In this document: in pieces, positions 26,526 through 36,347 of the stretch | Numbering within the stretch: the first letter of the stretch is position 1 | Layout of the letters: each line of letters starts with the position of its first letter | Source of the DNA: an uncultured Oceanospirillaceae bacterium | GTDB taxonomy: Bacteria > Pseudomonadota > Gammaproteobacteria > Pseudomonadales > Balneatricaceae | Direction: 5' to 3' | NCBI GenBank assembly: GCA_937136055.1 | Contig: CAKZOD010000088.1 | Location: 1-64,000 of the forward strand | DNA length: 64,000 nt | The notes under the pieces: generated by a model | The model's database searches: none | What the model saw: the letters and a program-made list of their open reading frames with translations, nothing else | What the model was told of the DNA's origin: nothing | Made by a program: the position numbers and the translations under genes

Positions 26526-28415
26526 TTAGCCGTTTTTAAATTTCGTTAAATGCTGCTCAATCTCTTGTAATATTGCTGGGTCATCAATCGTTGAAGGCAC
26601 TTGGTAATCTTGGTGTGCCGCTATTTTTCTCAGCACCGCTCGCAAAATTTTACCCGAGCGTGTTTTAGGTAAACGCTGCACCACAAAAACATCCTTAAAG
26701 CACGCCAATGCGCCTATTTGTGCACGCACCTTTGCTATCAACTCATTTTGTAACTGCTCATTTGAAATTGTCACACCCGCTTTGAGCACAACTAAACCAA
26801 TTGGCACTTGCCCTTTCAAGCTATCGCTAGCACCAATAACAGCGCACTCTGCAATCGCTTCATGGCTTGAAACAACTTCTTCCATTTCACCTGTTGAAAG
26901 CCTATGCCCTGACACATTAATCACATCATCTGTGCGACCTGTGATAAAGATATAGCCATCTTCATCTTTATAACCGCCATCCCCTGTGTGATAGTAACCC
27001 TCAAACTCTGCCAGATACGCTTCTTGGAAACGCGCAGGCTGGTTCCAAATACTGGTAGACGCCCCAGGCGGCAGCGGCAGTTTGACACAAATATTCCCAA
27101 CTTCGCCGTCAGCTACTTGCTCACCTTGCCCATCGACCACACAAATGTCGTAACCCGGCGTACACTTATTCGTCGAGCCTAAACGAGCGCTGGAAGGATT
27201 ATTCCACCCCATCATAGGGGCTGTGATCGGCCAGCCTGTTTCAGTTTGCCACCAGTGATCTAACACTGGCACTTTTAACAAATCACTCAACCAATGATAG
27301 GTCGATGAGTCTAGCTTTTCACCGGCAACAAATACCCAGCGTAAACTCTTTAAATTATATCGATTCACCCCTTCACCTTCAGGGTCTTCTTTGCGTATTG
27401 CGCGAAACGCTGTTGGCGCACAAATCATCGAATTGACTTTATATTCACTAATTACTCGCCAAAATGCTGCTGCATCGGGGGTGCGAATAGGCTTTCCTTC
27501 ATAGAACACACTACTAGCACCGCAAATTAGCGGCCCGTAAATAATAAACGAGTGCCCAACTACCCAGCCTATATCAGACGCTGCCCACCATACATCACCT
27601 GCATTCATGCCATAAATGCCGTTAAAGGCGAGCCTTAAAGCAACCGCATGACCGCCATTATCCCTGACAATACCTTTAGGTTTACCTGTGGTGCCTGAAG
27701 TGTAAAGAATATAAAGTGGATCATTACTTTTAAGGTGCGTGCAACTGGCAGCGGGCGCATCTTTAATAAAACTTTGCCAATCCATATCGCCCGCTTTATC
27801 AAGCGCAGCCGTGCTCATCTCTCTTTGCAGCACTATGGTTTTTAACGGTTTATTATCAGCAAGCTCTATCGCTTTATCGACTAATGGCTTGTATTCAATA
27901 ACACGGTCAAACTCAATGCCACATGAAGCGGTAATAATAAGTTTAGCTTGAGCATCATCAATACGCACAGCCAGTTCATTAGGTGCAAAGCCGCCAAATA
28001 CCACGGAATGAACCGCGCCAATACGGGCACAAGCAAGCATCGCAACAGCAGCTTCAACCACCATCGGCATATAAATAATGACTCGATCGCCTTTTTCTAT
28101 GCCAATGCGCTGCATCGCTCCGGCGAACGTGCTCACTTGCTGCTGTAGCTGGCTGTAAGTAATACTGCGCTTGGCGTTAGTAGCAGGTGAATCAAAATAG
28201 AACGCAACTTGATCGCCACGGCCTTGCTCTACATGATAATCAACCGCTAAGTAGCAAGTATTAATATGCCCATCTTCAAACCACTGATAGCTGTTATCTG
28301 GCTGAAATGAAAGCCCCTTAGAAGGCGCTTGAAACCAAGATAATTGCTGTGATTCTTTTAACCAGTATTCACTTGAATTTTGTAGTGATTGAGCATATTG
28401 CGCGCTGTATTCCAT
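26526..28415 (-). CDS. prpE: Propionate-CoA ligase (acyl-CoA synthetase), PrpE-like
   Basis: 629 residues from the ATG at 28415, which has GGAG five bases upstream (the frame extends 15 codons further without a site). Adenylate-forming motifs are YTSGTTGKPKG, WWQTETGWP and, at the C-terminus, KTRSGKILR, whose lysine is the usual acetylation-controlled residue. The N-terminal WLKESQQLSW resembles propionyl-CoA synthetases more than acetyl-CoA synthetases. It lies downstream of the valine operon, whose end product is propionyl-CoA, on the same strand, separated by a heptamer repeat. Confidence 0.88.
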   Translation of the reverse strand: MEYSAQYAQSLQNSSEYWLKESQQLSWFQAPSKGLSFQPDNSYQWFEDGHINTCYLAVDYHVEQGRGDQVAFYFDSPATNAKRSITYSQLQQQVSTFAGAMQRIGIEKGDRVIIYMPMVVEAAVAMLACARIGAVHSVVFGGFAPNELAVRIDDAQAKLIITASCGIEFDRVIEYKPLVDKAIELADNKPLKTIVLQREMSTAALDKAGDMDWQSFIKDAPAASCTHLKSNDPLYILYTSGTTGKPKGIVRDNGGHAVALRLAFNGIYGMNAGDVWWAASDIGWVVGHSFIIYGPLICGASSVFYEGKPIRTPDAAAFWRVISEYKVNSMICAPTAFRAIRKEDPEGEGVNRYNLKSLRWVFVAGEKLDSSTYHWLSDLLKVPVLDHWWQTETGWPITAPMMGWNNPSSARLGSTNKCTPGYDICVVDGQGEQVADGEVGNICVKLPLPPGASTSIWNQPARFQEAYLAEFEGYYHTGDGGYKDEDGYIFITGRTDDVINVSGHRLSTGEMEEVVSSHEAIAECAVIGASDSLKGQVPIGLVVLKAGVTISNEQLQNELIAKVRAQIGALACFKDVFVVQRLPKTRSGKILRAVLRKIAAHQDYQVPSTIDDPAILQEIEQHLTKFKNG

Positions 28416-28640
28416 GTTAGCTCCACGGTGATTGTCGTTATAGCGAACCGCACTAGTCAATCTGCTTTTGCTTTAGTACATCCTACAAGAAAATAGCGAT
28501 TTGAAAGTGGGATCTATTTTTATTGTTAACAAAATTAATCATAAACAAACATATTCATCTGATAGCTTTATACTAATCAAGCTATTGTCGACAATACATA
28601 GTGCTTTAGTCGTAAATGTTAAAGGTGAAAATAGTACACT

Positions 28641-28707
28641 CGAGTGGCGAGTGGCGAGTGGCGAGTGGCGAGTGGCGAGTGGCGAGTGGCGAGTGGCGAG
28701 TGGCGAG
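28641..28707 (+). repeat. 7-bp tandem repeat (CGAGTGG)x9.6
   Basis: 67 bp of perfect CGAGTGG units, followed after CGAG by GAT. The sequence differs from the repeat after hflX but has the same 7-bp period. Because 7 is not a multiple of 3, any frame across it repeats every 21 bp. Confidence 0.98.
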
Positions 28708-28708
28708 G

Positions 28709-28740
28709 ATAGCTTAGTGATGCATTCACCACTAAGCTAT
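28709..28740 (-). terminator. Hairpin at the end of the valine operon
   Basis: A perfect 11-bp stem ATAGCTTAGTG/CACTAAGCTAT with a 10-base loop, ending 11 bp from the mmsB stop codon. On the minus strand no T-run follows because the heptamer repeat begins immediately; it may be a 3'-end stabiliser rather than a strong terminator. Confidence 0.5.
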
Positions 28741-28751
28741 TTGAAATTACA

Positions 28752-29639
28752 TTATTTTTTATATTGATTGATAATGCTTGAGAAGTCTAAAGCGCCGTTT
28801 CCAGCTTGAGAGTGCTCTTTAAACAACTCGTTGGCTTTTGTACCCATTGGCGTTGGAGAACCACTTTGCTCAGAAAGATCCATCGCTAAACCCAGATCCT
28901 TCGCCATCAAATCAACTTGGAAACCACCTTGGTAGTCATTCGATGCCGGTGCATTTTCCATTACACCTGGGTATGGGTTGTACACTTCTAATGCCCAGTT
29001 ACCGCCAGAGCTCAAACGCATAATTTCAGACAATGCTTTAGGGTCTAACCCGTTGTTAACTCCCATATTTAGCGCTTCAGAAGTGCCGCTCATCAAAATT
29101 GCGAGCAGCATGTTGTTACAGGCTTTTGCAACTTGGCCACTGCCTTGAACACCTGCATGGAAAATGTTTTTGCCCATGATATCCAAAATAGGCTTTGCCT
29201 TTGCAAATTGCTGTTCGCTAGCGCCTACCATGAATGACAATGTACCTGCTGTCGCCCCACCCACACCACCAGAAACGGGCGCATCAATGAAATTAAGCCC
29301 TTGCTCTTGTGCTGAGTTAGCAACACTTTTAGCGGTGTGCGCATCAATGGTCGAAGAATCGATGACTAAGGCATCTTTAGAGACGTGATCAAACAATGGC
29401 TGATCACCTGTGACATATAAGCCTTGCACATGTTTACCTGCCGGTAGCATGCTGATGACAAATTCAGCACCTTTTACCGCATCAACCGCAGAAGAAGCCG
29501 CACTCGCACCTGCTTCTTGTAAAGCTTGCATTGCTTGTTCAGATAGATCAAAGACAGCCACATCGTGACCGGCTTTAACCAAGTTGATTGCCATAGGACC
29601 GCCCATGTTACCCAGTCCAATAAAACCTATCTTAGCCAT
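28752..29639 (-). CDS. mmsB: 3-hydroxyisobutyrate dehydrogenase
   Basis: 295 residues, the usual length. The Rossmann motif GLGNMGGPMA (7-16) binds NAD; the DAPVSGGVGGA segment and the substrate/catalytic Lys region GQVAKACNN are characteristic of beta-hydroxyacid dehydrogenases. It oxidises 3-hydroxyisobutyrate to methylmalonate semialdehyde in valine degradation. It is the last gene of the five-gene operon and completes the chain between the thioesterase and MmsA steps. Confidence 0.94.
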   Translation of the reverse strand: MAKIGFIGLGNMGGPMAINLVKAGHDVAVFDLSEQAMQALQEAGASAASSAVDAVKGAEFVISMLPAGKHVQGLYVTGDQPLFDHVSKDALVIDSSTIDAHTAKSVANSAQEQGLNFIDAPVSGGVGGATAGTLSFMVGASEQQFAKAKPILDIMGKNIFHAGVQGSGQVAKACNNMLLAILMSGTSEALNMGVNNGLDPKALSEIMRLSSGGNWALEVYNPYPGVMENAPASNDYQGGFQVDLMAKDLGLAMDLSEQSGSPTPMGTKANELFKEHSQAGNGALDFSSIINQYKK

Positions 29640-29750
29640 AATTGTGAATCCTATTTGTATTTCAAACGTTGCCCCGAAGAAACAGTCAAATACTGAGCAC
29701 TGTATTCGGGTTTATTATTTTTTACTCAGAAATAGCCTGAGCGTTGTAAA

Positions 29751-30851
29751 TTACATGTCTGCTAGCGGACTAACTGGCCAAGGCGAACTAAACATCTGAT
29801 CGAGAAACGCATCTGTCACCTCTTCAACCTGTTTAAACTGCCAGTTAGGCTTGCCGTCTTTATCGACCAGTAAAGCCCTTATTCCTTCTGCAATTTCACC
29901 AATGGCACAGCATTGTGTTGAAAGTGCTAACTCAGAAATAAAGACTTCTTTTAATGAATAGTGCTTGGCTGCGTAAAACTGTCGATAAATCATCGCAATC
30001 GACATAGGGCTGCCATGAGCAATAGCTTTTTGCGCTTTAATCAACCATTTATCATCTGTTTCAAGTGCTGTGATATTACTCATCAATTCAACAGCATTAT
30101 CGACATCCGTTAGCTGTTCAATTAAATCATAGTGCTCCCGCACGAGTGAATGCTGGTTACTTGTAGCACTGCTAGCCTCTAGAGGTCGCAAAATTGCATT
30201 GATGATATCCCCTGCCATTTCAGTGTCTTGCCAGTTAGCACTGAGCAACCCAGACATGAATGCATCTTTTTGCGTGTTATCTAATAAGCGATCTGCAATA
30301 CCGATAAATTTTGCATCAGCAGCGTTAATGCGCTGCCCTGTAATACCCAAAAACAAGCCGCTGCGCCCAGGAGCTCGATTTAAAAACCAACTCGCGCCCA
30401 CATCAGGATATAGACCAATCGTTACCTCTGGCATTGCAACCATGGTTGTTTCAGTGGCAATGCGGTGCGAACAACCTGATAACAGGCCTAAACCGCCACC
30501 CATCACAATACCTGCTCCCCAGGCAATAATAGGCTTAGGATAAGTGTGTATTTGATAATCTAAGTGGTATTCCTTAGTAAAATAACGACCGGCAAATTCC
30601 ACCCCTGAAGGCTCTTGAAGTGCATGATAAAGGCTAACCACATCGCCACCGGCACAAAACGCTTTCTCACCTACACTGTCTAAAATAATCGCTGCGATGC
30701 TATCATCATTGCGGTATTGCTCTAGAGCAGGGGCGATTAGCTCAATCATTTCATAAGCTAAAGCGTTCAATGCGCGCTCAGCATTTAACGTAATTTCAAC
30801 GATCTTTTTGCCACAGGCGGTAGGATGTTCTTTAAATATCACGCAACTCAC
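29751..30851 (-). CDS. 3-hydroxyisobutyryl-CoA hydrolase
   Basis: About 366 residues from a GTG at 30851 with AGAGGAAA upstream (an in-frame ATG at 30875 lacks a good site). It belongs to the long branch of the enoyl-CoA hydratase superfamily (ECH_2/HIBCH): NALAYEMI, KAFCAGGDVVSLYH, GIVMGGGLGL and PEVTIGLYPDVGASWFLN. It hydrolyses 3-hydroxyisobutyryl-CoA, the fourth step of valine breakdown. It sits between the hydratase and mmsB genes in the operon. Confidence 0.9.
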   Translation of the reverse strand: MSCVIFKEHPTACGKKIVEITLNAERALNALAYEMIELIAPALEQYRNDDSIAAIILDSVGEKAFCAGGDVVSLYHALQEPSGVEFAGRYFTKEYHLDYQIHTYPKPIIAWGAGIVMGGGLGLLSGCSHRIATETTMVAMPEVTIGLYPDVGASWFLNRAPGRSGLFLGITGQRINAADAKFIGIADRLLDNTQKDAFMSGLLSANWQDTEMAGDIINAILRPLEASSATSNQHSLVREHYDLIEQLTDVDNAVELMSNITALETDDKWLIKAQKAIAHGSPMSIAMIYRQFYAAKHYSLKEVFISELALSTQCCAIGEIAEGIRALLVDKDGKPNWQFKQVEEVTDAFLDQMFSSPWPVSPLADM

Positions 30852-30887
30852 AAGCTTTCCTCTCTTAATCACCATTTATTCAATGGA

Positions 30888-31673
30888 TTATTTGTTTTTC
30901 CAAACCGCTGGGCGCTTTTCTAAAAACGCTGCAACACCTTCTTGCTGATCTTCTGTATGGAACAGATCAACGAATAATTCACGCTCTAAAATATACCCTT
31001 GCTCCCAAGTACGCGTGCGGTTTGATTGAATCAAGGTCTTGCAAGCAGCAACAGCTTTCGGGCTTTGTAAAGCCACTTGCTCAGCCAACTCAAAAGCGCG
31101 CTCAAAGCCGCAGCCATTTTCGACCTGCTCTTCTACTAAGCCAATGCGCAGTGCAGTCGGTGCATCGACGCGCTGGCCACATAGAATCATTTTCTTCGCC
31201 CAGCCTTCGCCTACCAACATGGTCAAGTTTTGAGTGCCACCAGCACAAGGCAAAATACCCACTTTCGCTTCAGGCAAAGCCATAACCGCTTTTTCTTCTG
31301 CCACACGAATATCACAAGCTAGAGCAACTTCTAAACCGCCGCCCATTGCCCAGCCATTGACCGCGGCAATAGACACGCCTCTAAACTGAGTTAGCACGTA
31401 AAACGCTTCCCCAAAATATTTCGCCATATCACGGGCATTCGCTAAATCACCATCGGCAAATAGATTTAAATCTGCGCCTGCACTAAAAAACTTATCACTC
31501 GCAGAAGTGATCACTAACGCATATATTTCACTGTCTGCATTTAAGTCATTAACGATATTAATTAGGCCGATTAAGCTCTCTTTATTCCACGTATTGGCAG
31601 GCAGGTTGTTTAAGGTTAATACAGCAACATTGCCGCGTTTTTCTAGCTGTAAGGTATCTGGGTAATTATTCAT
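30888..31673 (-). CDS. Enoyl-CoA hydratase (methacrylyl-CoA hydration)
   Basis: 261 residues from the ATG at 31673; an upstream extension is less likely because it has no ribosome site and lies outside the family start. Motifs: SDKFFSAGADLNLF, GWAMGGGLEVALACDIRVA (oxyanion hole) and PEAKVGILPCAGGTQNL with the catalytic Glu in GxxPxxG position. Within the valine operon it most likely hydrates methacrylyl-CoA, but crotonase-fold enzymes vary and it could act on other enoyl-CoAs. Confidence 0.9.
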   Translation of the reverse strand: MNNYPDTLQLEKRGNVAVLTLNNLPANTWNKESLIGLINIVNDLNADSEIYALVITSASDKFFSAGADLNLFADGDLANARDMAKYFGEAFYVLTQFRGVSIAAVNGWAMGGGLEVALACDIRVAEEKAVMALPEAKVGILPCAGGTQNLTMLVGEGWAKKMILCGQRVDAPTALRIGLVEEQVENGCGFERAFELAEQVALQSPKAVAACKTLIQSNRTRTWEQGYILERELFVDLFHTEDQQEGVAAFLEKRPAVWKNK

Positions 31674-31752
31674 TCGTGTGCTCTTTTTATAATCGTTATC
31701 GTAAACAATACAACAGTTGCTCAATTGCTAAAGCCGCTATTTGTGTGAAAGC

Positions 31753-32910
31753 TTAAAGAATTTGATTGGTTTCTTCTATTAATACTCTGCGCGCAATTAT
31801 CACGTTCATAATTTCGTTGGTGCCCTCAAGAATGCGGTGCACCCTAGCATCACGCAGGTAGCGCTCTAATGGGTATTCTTTCATATAGCCATTGCCGCCA
31901 AATATTTGTAGGGCTTCATCGCAAATGACATAACAAGCATCTGTCGCAAAACGCTTAGCCATGGCGCAGTAAGTACTTTTGTCGGGGTGATTGTTATCTA
32001 GTTTTGATGCGGCCAATCGCACCATTTGGCGTGCTGCCACAAGATCTGTACTCATTTTTGCAACTTTAAACTGCAGCGCTTGAAAACTTGCTAATTCACG
32101 GCCAAATTGTTTGCGCTCGTGTAAATAGGCAATCGCATAATTTAGCGCTGCTTGTGCAGTTCCCACTGAGCAAGTAGCGATGTTGACACGGCCACCATCA
32201 AGCCCTTGCATGGCAATTTTAAAGCCTTCACCCAGTTTGCCCAGCAAATCGATTTCGCGCACTTGTACATCTTCAAAAGTGATCATACGGGTAGGCTGAG
32301 AGTTCCAACCCATTTTTTGCTCTTTTCGCCCGTAGCTAATTCCCGGGCTATCTGCAGCTACCGCAAATGCCGAAATACCTTTGGCACCTTCATCGCTAGT
32401 ACGCGCCATTACTAATAAAAGATCAGTGGAACCAGCACCTGAAATAAATACTTTTGAGCCATTGATGATGTATTTGTCACCAACTTTTTTGGCGGTTGTT
32501 TTTAATGATGCCGCATCTGATCCCGCATTGGGCTCTGTTAAACAGTATGAACCCAGCTTTTCACCACTACTGAGTGCTTCACTCCATTGCGCTTTTGTTT
32601 GCTCAGAACCAAAGGTGCTCAACATCCAGCTAACCATGTTGTGAATAGTAATATAAGCAGTTGTCGAGGTGCAGCCTATGGCCATTTGCTCAAAGACGAT
32701 GCTGGAATCTAAGCGTGGTAATCCTAAACCGCCACCAGATTCTGGTGTGTAAAGACCACAAAGTCCCATTTCTCCCGCTTTTTTTAATACATCAACAGGG
32801 AAATGCTGCTCTTCGTCCCAAGTAGCTGCGAGCGGTGCTAACTCTTTCTCAGCAAACGCTTTGGCCATGTCACTAAAAGCTATTTGATCTTCGTTAAGTT
32901 CAAAATCCAT
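31753..32910 (-). CDS. Acyl-CoA dehydrogenase (isobutyryl-CoA dehydrogenase-like)
   Basis: 385 residues, standard for the family. FAD/substrate blocks CLTEPNAGSDAASLKTTA and FISGAGSTDLLLVMART are visible, and the C-terminal RDARVHRILEGTNEIM carries the usual catalytic Glu. Context in the valine operon points to isobutyryl-CoA (or short branched-chain) oxidation. Electrons would pass to an ETF, which is not encoded nearby. Confidence 0.93.
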   Translation of the reverse strand: MDFELNEDQIAFSDMAKAFAEKELAPLAATWDEEQHFPVDVLKKAGEMGLCGLYTPESGGGLGLPRLDSSIVFEQMAIGCTSTTAYITIHNMVSWMLSTFGSEQTKAQWSEALSSGEKLGSYCLTEPNAGSDAASLKTTAKKVGDKYIINGSKVFISGAGSTDLLLVMARTSDEGAKGISAFAVAADSPGISYGRKEQKMGWNSQPTRMITFEDVQVREIDLLGKLGEGFKIAMQGLDGGRVNIATCSVGTAQAALNYAIAYLHERKQFGRELASFQALQFKVAKMSTDLVAARQMVRLAASKLDNNHPDKSTYCAMAKRFATDACYVICDEALQIFGGNGYMKEYPLERYLRDARVHRILEGTNEIMNVIIARRVLIEETNQIL

Positions 32911-33130
32911 ATCACTCTACCCTGTTGTTATTGTTGAGGTATCACATCGCTGATGAATTATCTCAGCAGCGTGCAAAATAGGTACGCCATACAATACCTT
33001 ACACTTTTTATTATTAATATAAGCTTTTAGTATCGGTAGTTTAAATTGAAAGCGGCCTGCGCATTGATAATGTAAAGATTACCCGCAACAAGCCACTTTG
33101 TATCCAAGAAGTTAGAGACTCTTACTTCAT

Positions 33131-34624
33131 TTACTTCATTGTAATAGTGGTATTCACACCGGTATCGATATCATCTTCAAACCAGCGCGCAGTGATAGTC
33201 TTAGTTTCGGTGTAGAACTTAATCGCCTGCTTACCGTAAGCATGCTGATCACCGTAGAAAGACTTTCTCCAGCCTGTGAATGAGAACATCGGCAAAGGCA
33301 CAGGTACAGGTACGTTTACGCCAACGTTACCGACTTTGATTTCATGCTGGTATTTACGTGCTGCAGCACCTGAAGATGTGAAGATAGAAGTGCCGTTACC
33401 GTATGGGTTTTCATTGATAAGCGCAATCGCTTCTTCAAGGGTATCAACTTCAATCGTCACTAGAACTGGGCCAAAGATTTCTTCTTTGTAGATAGACATA
33501 TCAGTGGTGACATCGGTGAACATAGTCGGTCCAACGAAGTTGCCGTTTTCAAGGCCTTCAACAACCACATCTGACCCATCCAGTACGCAGTTAGCCCCTT
33601 CTTCTTTACCTTGTTCGATAAACTTAAGCACACGTGCCTTTGCCTGTGGTGTGATTTGCGGACCGTAGCCAGCTTCTGGATCATCCCAAGCACCTGGACG
33701 TACTTGTGAAAGTGCCGTTTTAATCTCTGGAATAAGCTTTTTAGATTCACCGACAAAAACGGCGACTGATATAGCCATGCAGCGCTGACCTGCAGCACCC
33801 ACTGATGCACCCGCAATATTGTTAACAACTTGCTTTTGAGCTGCATCTGGCATGATAACCATGTGGTTTTTAGCACCGGCAAACGCTTGTACGCGCTTCA
33901 TGTGATCAGAACCGGTACGGTAAATGTATTCACCGACATCGCAAGATCCAACAAATGAGATTGCAGGTAAATCAGGGTGAACAAGCAGCTGCTGTACCAC
34001 TTCTTTGCCGCCATTTAATACTTGTAAAACACCTTTAGGCGCACCCGCTTCCATGAATAATTCAGCTAGGCGAATCGGCGTTAATGGATTGTGCTCTGAT
34101 GGCTTCAAAATGAAAGTGTTACCGCAAGCAATTGCCATTGGGAACATCCATAATGGAATCATCGCTGGGAAGTTGAAAGGCGTAATACCTACGCACACAC
34201 CTAAAGGCTGAGTGAAGCTGTAGCAATCAATTTTACGTGCGACATTTTCTAGTGTCTCACCCATTGATAAAGATGCAACGTTGGCAGCGTGCTCAACAAC
34301 TTCAATACCACGCCATACATCGCCCATCGCATCTGCAAATGTTTTACCTGATTCTTGTGACAAAATTGTCGCAATTTCTTCTTGATGAGTTTTTAGTAGT
34401 GCTTGGTAATTAAGCATCAAGCGCGCTCTATCACCGACTGATTTTTCTTTCCATATTTCAAATGCTTCTTTAGCAGTCTCGATGGCAAGGTTAACTTCTG
34501 CATCTGTTGCGCAAGGTACTTGAGCAATAACCTCTTGATTCGCAGGATTTGTCACATCAATTAATTGAGTGCTCTGGCTGGTGATGAATTCACCGTTTAT
34601 TAACAATGGTACTTGATGCGTCAT
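33131..34624 (-). CDS. mmsA: Methylmalonate-semialdehyde dehydrogenase (CoA-acylating)
   Basis: 497 residues from the ATG at 34624. The conserved MmsA features are present: [17 protein letters not shown], the substrate region [17 protein letters not shown], and the catalytic cysteine C282 in GAAGQRCMA. It converts methylmalonate semialdehyde to propionyl-CoA, and can also act on malonate semialdehyde. It is the first gene of the leftward valine operon and is divergent from the AraC regulator gene (140 bp between starts). Confidence 0.95.
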   Translation of the reverse strand: MTHQVPLLINGEFITSQSTQLIDVTNPANQEVIAQVPCATDAEVNLAIETAKEAFEIWKEKSVGDRARLMLNYQALLKTHQEEIATILSQESGKTFADAMGDVWRGIEVVEHAANVASLSMGETLENVARKIDCYSFTQPLGVCVGITPFNFPAMIPLWMFPMAIACGNTFILKPSEHNPLTPIRLAELFMEAGAPKGVLQVLNGGKEVVQQLLVHPDLPAISFVGSCDVGEYIYRTGSDHMKRVQAFAGAKNHMVIMPDAAQKQVVNNIAGASVGAAGQRCMAISVAVFVGESKKLIPEIKTALSQVRPGAWDDPEAGYGPQITPQAKARVLKFIEQGKEEGANCVLDGSDVVVEGLENGNFVGPTMFTDVTTDMSIYKEEIFGPVLVTIEVDTLEEAIALINENPYGNGTSIFTSSGAAARKYQHEIKVGNVGVNVPVPVPLPMFSFTGWRKSFYGDQHAYGKQAIKFYTETKTITARWFEDDIDTGVNTTITMK

Positions 34625-34764
34625 AGTAATTTCCCGTTCGCTGCATTTAATTATGTTTGTATGATTTGGATTTAACCACAATGACGGGCGACTAAGGATT
34701 GATAATCTTGCTCATTTAATGGATTATATTGCGATACCTCTCGTCCTTTAGTCTAGGTTTTATT

Positions 34765-35703
34765 ATGAGCCAACTTTCCAACTGGCCACTACCTCCAGGT
34801 AGCCATCGCCTTGTAGTACCAAGAACTGTCACTAAAACACTGAGCACCAACCCACTTTCATGTGAGCTATACCCCAAGGCATCAGGCTTTTATAAGCAGG
34901 CGAATAAACATACTATGTTGCGCCGTATACATGATGATAACTTATTAATCTACTGTGTTGCAGGGGCGGGCTCTTTTAGTGTTGAGCAGACACAACACAG
35001 CATAGGAAAAGGTGATTTATTAATTCTACCCAGTGGTGTCCCTCATGCATATCGCGCCAGTGACGATAACCCTTGGAGTATTTACTGGATTCACTTCAGT
35101 GGCAGTAAAAGTGATCAATTTATTGATTACCTGCAGCATCAAAAGCATCATTTAACCATTCCTGTAGGCGTTAACTCCAATTTAATCAATAGCTTTGATT
35201 TACTACTTGAGAGTTTACAATCCAGCATTCACTTATCTTCTTACATCCATGCAGCTAGCATACTGCGCCAAATATTAACGCATATTCCATTACTTAAGCC
35301 TCTAGCTAAAGCGCAACGCCTTTCACATCAGTTTGATTTGGAGAGAGTACACGCCATTATGCAATCAAGCTTACACGGCCAACTTAATTTAGAAACACTA
35401 GCCAGCAGCGTGAATCTCTCTAAGTTTCATTTTATAAAGCGCTATAAAGAGCTGACTAACACCACGCCTATCAATTACTTTTTGCATCTTAAAATTGAAC
35501 GCGCCTGCCATTTATTAGATATATCCACCAAACCCATTAAGGAAATCAGCTATAACTTAGGTTATGAAGATACTTACTATTTCTCACGCTTGTTCAAAAA
35601 AGTGATGGGCATATCACCTAAACAGTATCGACAAATGCGTAACAGTACTTTTCAAAATATTGAAGCAACTCCTGATGCCGATAAAATAGCGAATAAGGTT
35701 TAA
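34765..35703 (+). CDS. mmsR: AraC-family regulator (MmsR-like)
   Basis: 312 residues from the ATG at 34765; the longer frame uses a TTG. It has an N-terminal cupin-type sensor domain (AGAGSFSVEQTQHSIGKGDLLILPSGVPHAY) and a C-terminal double helix-turn-helix (LNLETLASSVNLSKFHFIKRYKE ... LGYEDTYYFSRLFKKVMGISPKQYR). Divergent placement from mmsA, as in Pseudomonas mmsR-mmsAB, supports activation of the valine operon. The true inducer is not known from sequence. Confidence 0.88.
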   Translation: MSQLSNWPLPPGSHRLVVPRTVTKTLSTNPLSCELYPKASGFYKQANKHTMLRRIHDDNLLIYCVAGAGSFSVEQTQHSIGKGDLLILPSGVPHAYRASDDNPWSIYWIHFSGSKSDQFIDYLQHQKHHLTIPVGVNSNLINSFDLLLESLQSSIHLSSYIHAASILRQILTHIPLLKPLAKAQRLSHQFDLERVHAIMQSSLHGQLNLETLASSVNLSKFHFIKRYKELTNTTPINYFLHLKIERACHLLDISTKPIKEISYNLGYEDTYYFSRLFKKVMGISPKQYRQMRNSTFQNIEATPDADKIANKV

Positions 35704-35794
35704 ATTTAATGCATTAAGTTTGACTCTAAAGACAAGGCTTTTATACTGTGCGCCAGTATGAAAATGCACCTTAATCCACTTGAGAACACTGAAT

Positions 35795-36298
35795 ATGCCG
35801 CTAAAACCCGTTGATAAAACACGTTACGGTAAACATCTAAAAATTACTTTTTTCGCAATTTGTACGTATTTACTGATCACGGCTCTAGGCGTATCAACCT
35901 TGCTCATCGCCCTTGTAGGTAGCGAGGATGGCGGTAATTTTTGGTTAAATGTTGCCGGTGTTATTATTGCTGTTTGCGGCTTTGCATTACTTTATCAAAA
36001 ATTCAACAATCACCCCTTTTTTAGTGAAATCATGTATGTCAGAGGCTTAAAAGCTCAGATGAATGCAATTTATCGCAAGCAACGCGCAATTAAAGAAGCT
36101 GCTGAACAAGGTGATCCTGTTGCAATGGGTATTTTAGATTTCAGTTACAGTGCATCACATTTTGTATATTCACTTGATGACAATACCATTACATTGGAAG
36201 ACCTTGCTAAATCAAAGCGAGAATTACAAGAATGGGCCGATCAGTATCAAATCACCCAATACCCTGAATATGATGCAGCGCTATTGAAAAACTATTAA
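35795..36298 (+). CDS. DUF3087 membrane protein
   Basis: 167 residues from the ATG at 35795. Two transmembrane helices (about 15-37 and 46-66) precede a helical cytoplasmic tail with KAQMNAIYRKQRAIKEAAEQGDP. This is the DUF3087 pattern found in marine gammaproteobacteria; no function is known. It stands between the AraC gene and the convergent TRAP operon, and its stop codon lies inside a terminator-like hairpin. Confidence 0.85.
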   Translation: MPLKPVDKTRYGKHLKITFFAICTYLLITALGVSTLLIALVGSEDGGNFWLNVAGVIIAVCGFALLYQKFNNHPFFSEIMYVRGLKAQMNAIYRKQRAIKEAAEQGDPVAMGILDFSYSASHFVYSLDDNTITLEDLAKSKRELQEWADQYQITQYPEYDAALLKNY

Positions 36299-36311
36299 TG
36301 TTTTTCAATAG
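36281..36311. terminator. Hairpin spanning the DUF3087 stop codon
   Basis: Perfect 12-bp inverted repeat CTATTGAAAAAC/GTTTTTCAATAG with a 7-base loop that contains the TAA stop. It lies between convergent genes (TRAP gene stop at 36348) and could serve both strands. Confidence 0.55.
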
Positions 36312-36347
36312 CATTAAAAACAAACCACTGCTGTGATATTTATTGCA

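Larger units (their letters stand above)
28416..28751. other. Intergenic region between prpE and the valine operon
   Basis: No gene is credited. It contains the 7-bp tandem repeat and a perfect hairpin close to the mmsB stop codon, and presumably the prpE promoter. Confidence 0.5.

Noticed and set aside
28501..28767. 88-codon frame across the 7-bp repeat (EWRVASG repeats)
   Set aside because: The peptide repeat is a by-product of the DNA repeat; it overlaps the mmsB end and has no ribosome site.
33460..33882. 140-codon minus-strand frame inside mmsA
   Set aside because: Alternative frame of a well-supported gene.
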